Below are positions 31,495-36,482 of a DNA stretch of 36,482 nucleotides, in pieces. Source of the DNA: Thermodesulfovibrionales bacterium (lineage in GTDB: Bacteria; Nitrospirota; Thermodesulfovibrionia; Thermodesulfovibrionales; CALJEL01); the NCBI GenBank assembly GCA_026417875.1, contig JAOACK010000014.1, positions 1-36,482 of the forward strand, read 5' to 3'. The position numbers and the translations under genes are program-made. Within the stretch, counting starts at the first letter, position 1. Each line of letters starts with the position of its first letter. Below the pieces are notes generated by a model. The model was not told the origin of the DNA, did not search any database, and saw only the letters and a list, made by a program, of their open reading frames with translations.

Positions 31495-32252
31495 ACGAAA
31501 GGGCTGTAGTCATAATCCCGGCAAGATACGGAGCCACGAGATTTCCAGGAAAGCCTCTCGCACTCCTTAAGGATAAACCTATAATTCAATGGGTTTTTGA
31601 AAGGGCAAGGTGTGCTAAAAGGATTCAGGATGTTATTGTGGCAACCGATGATGAAAGGATTGTAGAGGTAATAAAAAATGCTGGTGGAAAGGCAGTCATG
31701 ACTTCAAAGCACCACGCCTCTGGAACAGACAGGATAGCAGAGGTGGCAAAAGATATAATGTGTGATATAATTATCAATGTGCAGGGAGATGAACCCTTTA
31801 TTTCACCTGATATAATTGACAAAACCATTGAACTTCTCAATGACCGCAGGGCATCCATAAGCACAATGGCAAAGATTATCGAAGAACCGGGTGAAATCAA
31901 AGACCCAAATGTAGTGAAGGTGGTTCTTGACAGAGAGGGTTTTGCCCTTTATTTTTCCCGCTCGGTTATTCCATTTTACAGAGATAAATGGAGAAGTCTC
32001 GAGGAAATTAATTTTGAATCAGGTATGAAGGTTTACAAACATATCGGCATATATGGATACAGAAGGGATGTACTCCTTGGATTATCTCAAACACCCCAGG
32101 GTGAACTTGAGAAAACTGAAAAGCTTGAACAGTTAAGGGCACTTGAAAACGGTATGAGGATAAAGGTTGGTATAACAACAGTAAATACCATAGGTATCGA
32201 TACTCCCCAGGACCTGAAAAAGGCTGAAGAATGGCTAAATTTATATTCATAA
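31491..32252 (+). CDS. kdsB: 3-deoxy-manno-octulosonate cytidylyltransferase
   Basis: A 253-residue CMP-KDO synthetase. It begins [21 protein letters not shown], the nucleotide-binding signature of the family, and has [20 protein letters not shown] and [12 protein letters not shown]. It activates KDO with CTP for WaaA. It overlaps the CTP synthase gene downstream by 22 bases, which couples the two reactions at the level of translation. The length matches the 245-255 residues typical of KdsB. Confidence 0.95.
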   Translation: MNERAVVIIPARYGATRFPGKPLALLKDKPIIQWVFERARCAKRIQDVIVATDDERIVEVIKNAGGKAVMTSKHHASGTDRIAEVAKDIMCDIIINVQGDEPFISPDIIDKTIELLNDRRASISTMAKIIEEPGEIKDPNVVKVVLDREGFALYFSRSVIPFYRDKWRSLEEINFESGMKVYKHIGIYGYRRDVLLGLSQTPQGELEKTEKLEQLRALENGMRIKVGITTVNTIGIDTPQDLKKAEEWLNLYS

Positions 32253-33874
32253 CTGGCGGTGTTGTCTCATCCCTTGGAAAGGGCATTGCTGCGGCATCCA
32301 TCGGAGCACTCCTTGAAGCAAAAGGTTTGAAGATAACCATTCAGAAGCTTGATCCTTATATAAATGTTGACCCAGGAACCCTAAGCCCTTTCCAGCACGG
32401 AGAGGTCTTTGTAACAGATGACGGAGCAGAGACAGACCTTGACCTTGGTCATTATGAAAGATTCTGTTCCATAAGGACAACTAAAAATAACAACTATACA
32501 ACAGGAAAGATATATTACAATGTGATAACAAAGGAGAGAAGAGGAGATTACCTTGGAGATACCGTCCAGGTTGTTCCCCATCTTACTGATGAGATTAAAA
32601 GATCCATAAGGACAGTAGAGGATGACAATGATGTTGTTATAGTTGAAATAGGTGGGACAGTTGGAGATATAGAGAGTCTACCATTTCTTGAGGCAATCAG
32701 ACAGTTTAAATACGATGTGGGAAGGGAAAATGTTCTCTATATCCATCTAACCCTTGTTCCTTACATAAAATCTTCAGGAGAACTGAAAACCAAACCAACC
32801 CAGCACAGTGTAAAAGAACTGAGAGAAATAGGTATCCAGCCTGATATTCTTATCTGCAGAACAGAAAGACCGCTTCCTGCTGATGTGAAAAAAAAGATAG
32901 CCCTTCACTGTAACCTTGATGGAGAAAATGTAATAGCCGGTATAGACTGCGAGACTGTTTATGAAGTCCCACTTGTATTTTACAGGGAAGGACTTCACAG
33001 GCAGATATCCAAACTTCTAGGATTACCTGACAGGGAACCTGATTTGCGGAAATGGGAAGAGATCGTAAAAAAGATAAAAGAGCCGAAATATGAGGTATCA
33101 ATAGCAATAGTAGGTAAATACATAGGGCTGAAAGATTCCTATAAGAGCCTTGTCGAGGCTCTGCATCACGGTGGCATTGCAAATAATGCAAGGGTTAATC
33201 TCCACTGGGTTGACTCTGAAGAGATTGAGGCTCACGGAACTGAAAGATATCTTGAAGAGGCTGATGGAATCCTTGTGCCAGGTGGTTTTGGTCATAGAGG
33301 GATTGAGGGCAAGATAATGGCTGTAAGATATGCAAGGGAAAAAAAGATACCCTATTTCGGAATATGTCTCGGTATGCAGTGCGCTGTAATAGAATTTGCA
33401 AGAAATGTATGTGGGCTTCCTGCAAACAGCACCGAATTTGACCTCAATACAAAAGCTCCGGTCATATATCTTATGACAAGATGGTATAATTACAAAACAG
33501 GAAAGTTTGAAGAAAGGAGTTCCCAGTCTGACCTCGGGGGCACTATGAGACTTGGTTCCTATCCGTGCAGACTCCTTGAAGGTTCCATTGCCCACAGGTC
33601 TTACAGAGTCTTAGAGGTAGAAGAGAGACACAGGCATAGATATGAGTTCAACAATACCTACAGAGATATTCTCTCAAAGCATGGTATGATCTTCAGTGGT
33701 TTAAGTCCTGATGGAGAGCTTGTAGAGATAGTAGAACTCAAAGGACACCCCTGGTTCCTGGGTTGTCAGTTTCATCCCGAATTTAAATCAAGACCTACCG
33801 AACCCCATCCTTTATTCAGGTCATTCATCGAAGCATCCCTCAAACAGAGGAAGGGACTCTTTTATGAAGACTAG
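32231..33874 (+). CDS. pyrG: CTP synthase
   Basis: A 547-residue CTP synthase. The amidoligase domain starts [20 protein letters not shown] and has the [19 protein letters not shown] segment. The C-terminal glutaminase has GVICLGMQ-type [11 protein letters not shown] as the nucleophile elbow and CQFHPEF with the catalytic His-Glu. It makes CTP from UTP, ATP and glutamine in the cytoplasm. Its position between kdsB and kdsA suggests that CTP supply is linked to KDO activation. It ends with TAG, which shows that amber is used as a normal stop in this genome. Confidence 0.97.
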   Translation: MAKFIFITGGVVSSLGKGIAAASIGALLEAKGLKITIQKLDPYINVDPGTLSPFQHGEVFVTDDGAETDLDLGHYERFCSIRTTKNNNYTTGKIYYNVITKERRGDYLGDTVQVVPHLTDEIKRSIRTVEDDNDVVIVEIGGTVGDIESLPFLEAIRQFKYDVGRENVLYIHLTLVPYIKSSGELKTKPTQHSVKELREIGIQPDILICRTERPLPADVKKKIALHCNLDGENVIAGIDCETVYEVPLVFYREGLHRQISKLLGLPDREPDLRKWEEIVKKIKEPKYEVSIAIVGKYIGLKDSYKSLVEALHHGGIANNARVNLHWVDSEEIEAHGTERYLEEADGILVPGGFGHRGIEGKIMAVRYAREKKIPYFGICLGMQCAVIEFARNVCGLPANSTEFDLNTKAPVIYLMTRWYNYKTGKFEERSSQSDLGGTMRLGSYPCRLLEGSIAHRSYRVLEVEERHRHRYEFNNTYRDILSKHGMIFSGLSPDGELVEIVELKGHPWFLGCQFHPEFKSRPTEPHPLFRSFIEASLKQRKGLFYED

Positions 33875-34694
33875 GGAAATAAGAATAAAAGATATAATAG
33901 TTGGCGGTGAAAGAAATCTCGTCCTCATAGCAGGTCCGTGCGTAATCGAGGATGAAGATACAGTTCTTGAGACAGCAAGGAGGCTCAAGGAAATATGTAC
34001 AAGATTGAATACTCCTCTCATATTTAAATGCTCCTATGATAAGGCTAATAGAAGTTCGGTTAAAGGATTCAGAGGGCCTGGCCTTAAAAAAGGTTTAAAG
34101 ATTCTTGAGAATGTAAAGGAAAAGTACGGTCTTCCCATATTAAGCGATATCCATTCTACTGAAGAGATAGAACCAGCAGCAGAGGTTCTAGATGTACTGC
34201 AGATACCGGCTTTTCTTTCAAGGCAGACAGACCTCATTATCAAGGCATCAAAGACCGGAAAGCCAGTTAACATCAAAAAGGGACAGTTCCTTGCACCATG
34301 GGATGTAAAAAATATAATAGAAAAATTCATCTCCACCGGAAATGAAAAACTTCTTATTACAGAACGGGGTACCTCATTTGGTTACAACAACCTTGTTGTG
34401 GATTTCAGGGGAATAGTGATTATGAGATCCTTTGGATATCCAGTGGTTTTTGATGCCACTCACAGTGTACAGTTGCCAGGAGGTCAGGGAACATCTTCAG
34501 GCGGTCAGAGGGAATTTGCACCATATCTTGCAAAAGCAGCGGTAGCCGTAGGTGTTGATGCCCTTTTTATAGAAACCCATCCCTCACCCCAGACCGCCCT
34601 CTGTGACGGACCAAATATGATACCCCTTTCAGAGGTAGAGAACTTATTAAAAGATTTAATCAGGATTCAGAATGCCCTTATTCCTCCTGGCTGA
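33864..34694 (+). CDS. kdsA: 3-deoxy-8-phosphooctulonate (KDO-8-P) synthase, metal-dependent class
   Basis: A 276-residue KDO-8-P synthase, which condenses PEP with arabinose-5-phosphate. [12 protein letters not shown] has Cys26 where metal-independent enzymes such as E. coli KdsA have Asn, and the C-terminal CDGPNMIPL segment is the other mark of the metal-dependent class. [14 protein letters not shown] and [11 protein letters not shown] hold the substrate lysine and the metal histidine. It overlaps pyrG by 11 bases. No kdsC phosphatase or kdsD isomerase is in the window. Confidence 0.94.
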   Translation: MKTREIRIKDIIVGGERNLVLIAGPCVIEDEDTVLETARRLKEICTRLNTPLIFKCSYDKANRSSVKGFRGPGLKKGLKILENVKEKYGLPILSDIHSTEEIEPAAEVLDVLQIPAFLSRQTDLIIKASKTGKPVNIKKGQFLAPWDVKNIIEKFISTGNEKLLITERGTSFGYNNLVVDFRGIVIMRSFGYPVVFDATHSVQLPGGQGTSSGGQREFAPYLAKAAVAVGVDALFIETHPSPQTALCDGPNMIPLSEVENLLKDLIRIQNALIPPG

Positions 34695-34708
34695 AGGCGT
34701 ACGGTTAA

Positions 34709-35239
34709 GTGAGCAGAAAGATATTACTACTTCTAAACTGTGATCTGGATAAAAAAGACCTTTTGGAACTTAGACAACATATTGAAAGTATCTTTAGATT
34801 GAATACAGAAGATTGTCCTTACAGGATCGATCTCTCCTTTGCTTACAATCACATAAGAAGACAGTATCTGGGAGATAAAATAATAGAAAAACTTCAGATA
34901 GAAAAATCAGATCCAGAGGAAAAGTGGCTTCTTATTGTGAAGGATGATCTTTATTCATCAGATCTCAATTTCATCTTTGGACTGGCTGATCCCTCTTCAG
35001 GAATATCTCTGATCTCTATCGCAAGGCTCAGACCGCAATTCTATGGCCTTCCTAAGGACGAAACTCTCTTTCTTGAGAGACTCAAAAAAGAGGCAATCCA
35101 TGAGCTCGGACATCTCTTTCTACTCAGCCATTGTTCAAACAGAAGGTGCGTGATGAGATTTTCCAATTCAATAAGCGATACCGATCAAAAACAAGCATTT
35201 TTCTGTGAAAGGTGTATGAATAAACTTAATATAAATTAA
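34709..35239 (+). CDS. amzA: Archaemetzincin-type zinc metalloprotease
   Basis: A 176-residue protein started from GTG at 34709. The zinc motif HELGHLFLLSHC at 131-142 keeps His131, Glu132, His135 and His141 of the metzincin HExxHxxGxxH. It is followed by C-x4-C-VM (Cys142, Cys147) and a CERC pair, the archaemetzincin signature for a second zinc. The usual glycine between the second and third histidine (position 138) is Leu. Before it, GLADPSSGISLISIARLR matches the family. It is cytosolic and its substrates are unknown. It follows kdsA by 14 bases and ends at the shared terminator. Confidence 0.86.
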   Translation: MSRKILLLLNCDLDKKDLLELRQHIESIFRLNTEDCPYRIDLSFAYNHIRRQYLGDKIIEKLQIEKSDPEEKWLLIVKDDLYSSDLNFIFGLADPSSGISLISIARLRPQFYGLPKDETLFLERLKKEAIHELGHLFLLSHCSNRRCVMRFSNSISDTDQKQAFFCERCMNKLNIN

Positions 35240-35260
35240 AGGCAGGGCACAGCCCTGCCT
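35240..35260 (-). terminator. Terminator of hsp20, shared with the convergent amzA end
   Basis: AGGCAGGGC-ACA-GCCCTGCCT is a perfect 9-bp stem with a 3-base loop. On the minus strand it is followed by TTTAATTTAT, so it terminates hsp20. On the plus strand it starts 1 base after the amzA stop codon, but no T-run follows. Confidence 0.82.
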
Positions 35261-35267
35261 CCATCCT

Positions 35268-35723
35268 TTACTTCACCTCGACCTTTATCTCCTTGGGCTT
35301 TGCCTCTTCCTTCTTTGGAAGCACTATCTCCAGAATCCCGTTCTTGAATGTGGCCTTTGCCTTTTCAGAATCAACCTCTACTGGAAGGGCTATGGTTCTG
35401 GCAAAGCTTCCATAACTTATCTCCCTTGCATAATAGTCTTCATCCTTTATCTCTTCATCCCTCTTTATTTCGCCCTTAATCGTAAGCGTATCCTTTGTGA
35501 TTGTTATATCTATATTATCCTTTTCTACACCTGGAAGCTCTGCCTTTACAACAATCTCACCCTTTTTATCATATACATCTATATTTGGAACGACCATGCC
35601 CTCTCTGCCCCACCAGCGGCGCCTCCTCCTGGGAAAGGGCTCAAAAAATTCCTCAAACATTCTCTCAATATCCTTTCTCATTTCCTCAAGCTCCTTAAAG
35701 GGTGACCATTTTACCACTGACAT
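35268..35723 (-). CDS. Small heat-shock protein, Hsp20 family
   Basis: A 151-residue alpha-crystallin-type chaperone. The basic N-terminal region (PFPRRRRRWWGREG near 28-41) is unusually arginine-rich. The crystallin domain runs from about PNIDVYDKKGEIVVKAELPG to FKNGILEIVLPK, including the A-x-x-x-G-I/V-L signature, and the C-terminal IKVEV is an IxI/V-like oligomer contact. It binds unfolding proteins as large oligomers. AGGAGG precedes the ATG. It is cotranscribed with clpB, which lies 61 bases upstream and can disaggregate Hsp20-bound clients. Confidence 0.93.
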   Translation of the reverse strand: MSVVKWSPFKELEEMRKDIERMFEEFFEPFPRRRRRWWGREGMVVPNIDVYDKKGEIVVKAELPGVEKDNIDITITKDTLTIKGEIKRDEEIKDEDYYAREISYGSFARTIALPVEVDSEKAKATFKNGILEIVLPKKEEAKPKEIKVEVK

Positions 35724-35740
35724 GGCTGACCTCCTGTTTT

Positions 35741-35785
35741 TGTGAATGGCTTAACCATTCACATATGCATGAGCCAAAGGCTCAT
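35741..35785 (-). other. Tandem stem-loops between clpB and hsp20
   Basis: Two perfect inverted repeats fill the gap: ATGAGCC-AAA-GGCTCAT (35769-35785) next to the clpB stop and TGTGAATGG-CTTAA-CCATTCACA (35741-35763) 8-10 bases before the hsp20 ribosome site. Neither is followed by a T-run, so they look like mRNA processing or translational elements. Confidence 0.6.
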
Positions 35786-36482
35786 TAATGGACGAGTTCT
35801 GCCTCCGCAACCTTAGTGAATTTGAGCTCACCGGCTTCATAATCAACCTCTACTGTGTCTCCATCTTTCAGCGACCTGTCAAGAAGCTTCATTGCAAGGG
35901 GGTTGAGTATCTCCCTCTGTATGAGCCTCTTGAGAGGTCTTGCACCATAAACAGGGTCATATCCTCTATCAGCAAGGTATTCTTTTGCCCTGTCTGTAAG
36001 GACAATCTCAATGTGCCTGTCTTTGAGATATCTCTTCAGTCTGTTAACCTGTATATCTACAATCCTCTTAAGCATCTCTGGTGTAAGAGGATTGAAGATT
36101 ATTATCTCATCCACTCTATTTAAGAACTCGGGCCTGAAGAAGGCCTTGAGATCCTCCATAACCTTCTCTTTCAGCTCCTTTTCATCATCTCCTCCCCAGT
36201 ATACCCTGGGTCTCCTCTGCCTCTGCTCTATAAGCTGCTGGATATGGGTACTTCCTATGTTCGATGTCATTATTACTACAGTATTTCTAAAATCCACTGT
36301 CCTTCCATGACCATCAGTGAGCCTGCCATCATCAAGAAGCTGGAGCAAGAGGTTGAAGACCTCAGGATGAGCCTTTTCAATCTCATCAAAGAGTATAACT
36401 GAATAGGGCCTTCTTCTTACAGCCTCTGTAAGCTGTCCACCCTCTTCATAGCCAACATAACCTGGCGGTGCTCCTATGAGTC
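35785..36482 (-). CDS. clpB: ClpB disaggregase, C-terminal part (runs off the window)
   Basis: About 231 codons are present. The coding region continues to the last base, beyond the internal Met at 36348, and begins [20 protein letters not shown], the pore-loop GYVG segment of the second AAA+ domain. Walker B is [16 protein letters not shown], and the C-terminal small domain follows ([19 protein letters not shown]). The end, [15 protein letters not shown], matches the normal length. It unfolds aggregated proteins with DnaK. The first AAA+ domain and the coiled-coil M-domain lie outside the window. The gene is intact as far as visible. Confidence 0.95.
   Translation of the reverse strand, partial: LIGAPPGYVGYEEGGQLTEAVRRRPYSVILFDEIEKAHPEVFNLLLQLLDDGRLTDGHGRTVDFRNTVVIMTSNIGSTHIQQLIEQRQRRPRVYWGGDDEKELKEKVMEDLKAFFRPEFLNRVDEIIIFNPLTPEMLKRIVDIQVNRLKRYLKDRHIEIVLTDRAKEYLADRGYDPVYGARPLKRLIQREILNPLAMKLLDRSLKDGDTVEVDYEAGELKFTKVAEAELVH

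Noticed and set aside
33098-33595. 165-codon open frame on the minus strand
   Set aside because: Antisense to pyrG, which is intact and unmistakable there.

Overview
The window reads as chromosomal DNA of an anaerobic or microaerophilic, diderm (LPS-making) bacterium of moderately low GC. The gene mix suggests a Nitrospirota/Thermodesulfovibrionia-like or deltaproteobacterial-type lineage: an exosortase-associated exopolysaccharide locus, a PerR island of rubrerythrin, rubredoxins, flavodiiron protein and hemerythrins, a GnnA/GnnB pair beside lipid A genes, and archaemetzincin. The taxonomic guess is inference only. Bases 1-19 are the Tn5/Nextera mosaic end, a library adapter and not genome, so the left edge is an assembly end.

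Region 1 (20-13863, all minus strand) is an exopolysaccharide locus of the XrtA/PEP-CTERM type. A cytosolic NtrB-like kinase and an NtrC-like sigma-54 activator (PrsR type) lie upstream. A good -24/-12 promoter then precedes a degenerate receiver protein, a polyprenyl-phosphate sugar transferase, a NusG-like antiterminator, Wza-like and Wzz-like export proteins, a tyrosine autokinase, an outer-membrane beta-barrel, an ExeA-like ATPase, a polysaccharide deacetylase, two acyltransferases of the GNAT/FemAB fold, a VanZ-like protein and a truncated PLP aminotransferase. No exosortase or PEP-CTERM substrate is in the window.

Region 2 (14013-20288, minus strand) holds tRNA-Phe and an oxygen/peroxide defence island headed by perR: perR, 2-Cys peroxiredoxin, hemerythrin, a desulforedoxin-like remnant, rubredoxin, two uncharacterised Cys-rich proteins, ferritin-like protein, flavodiiron protein, rubredoxin, rubrerythrin broken by an in-frame amber codon, an iron-sulfur flavoprotein and a second hemerythrin. 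A PerR-box-like palindrome overlaps the perR promoter. Several gaps between genes carry hairpins.

Region 3 (20351-22187) contains three consecutive plus-strand genes, each broken by frameshifts, then tRNA-Gly, tRNA-Cys, a 55-residue ORF and a minus-strand tRNA-Pro.

Region 4 (22196-29692, minus strand) is a lipid A/LPS operon, gnnA-gnnB-lpxB-msbA-waaA-lpxK, with tRNA-Leu at its head and tRNA-Pro 8 bases after its end. Region 5 (29907-35239, plus strand) has a YhcC-like radical SAM protein, a start-less remnant, an OsmC protein, the KDO genes kdsB-pyrG-kdsA, and archaemetzincin. Together regions 4 and 5 cover KDO synthesis, activation (with its CTP supply) and transfer, and much of lipid A assembly and export. 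Region 6 (35240-36482, minus strand) is a terminator, hsp20 and the C-terminal part of clpB, which runs off the right edge.
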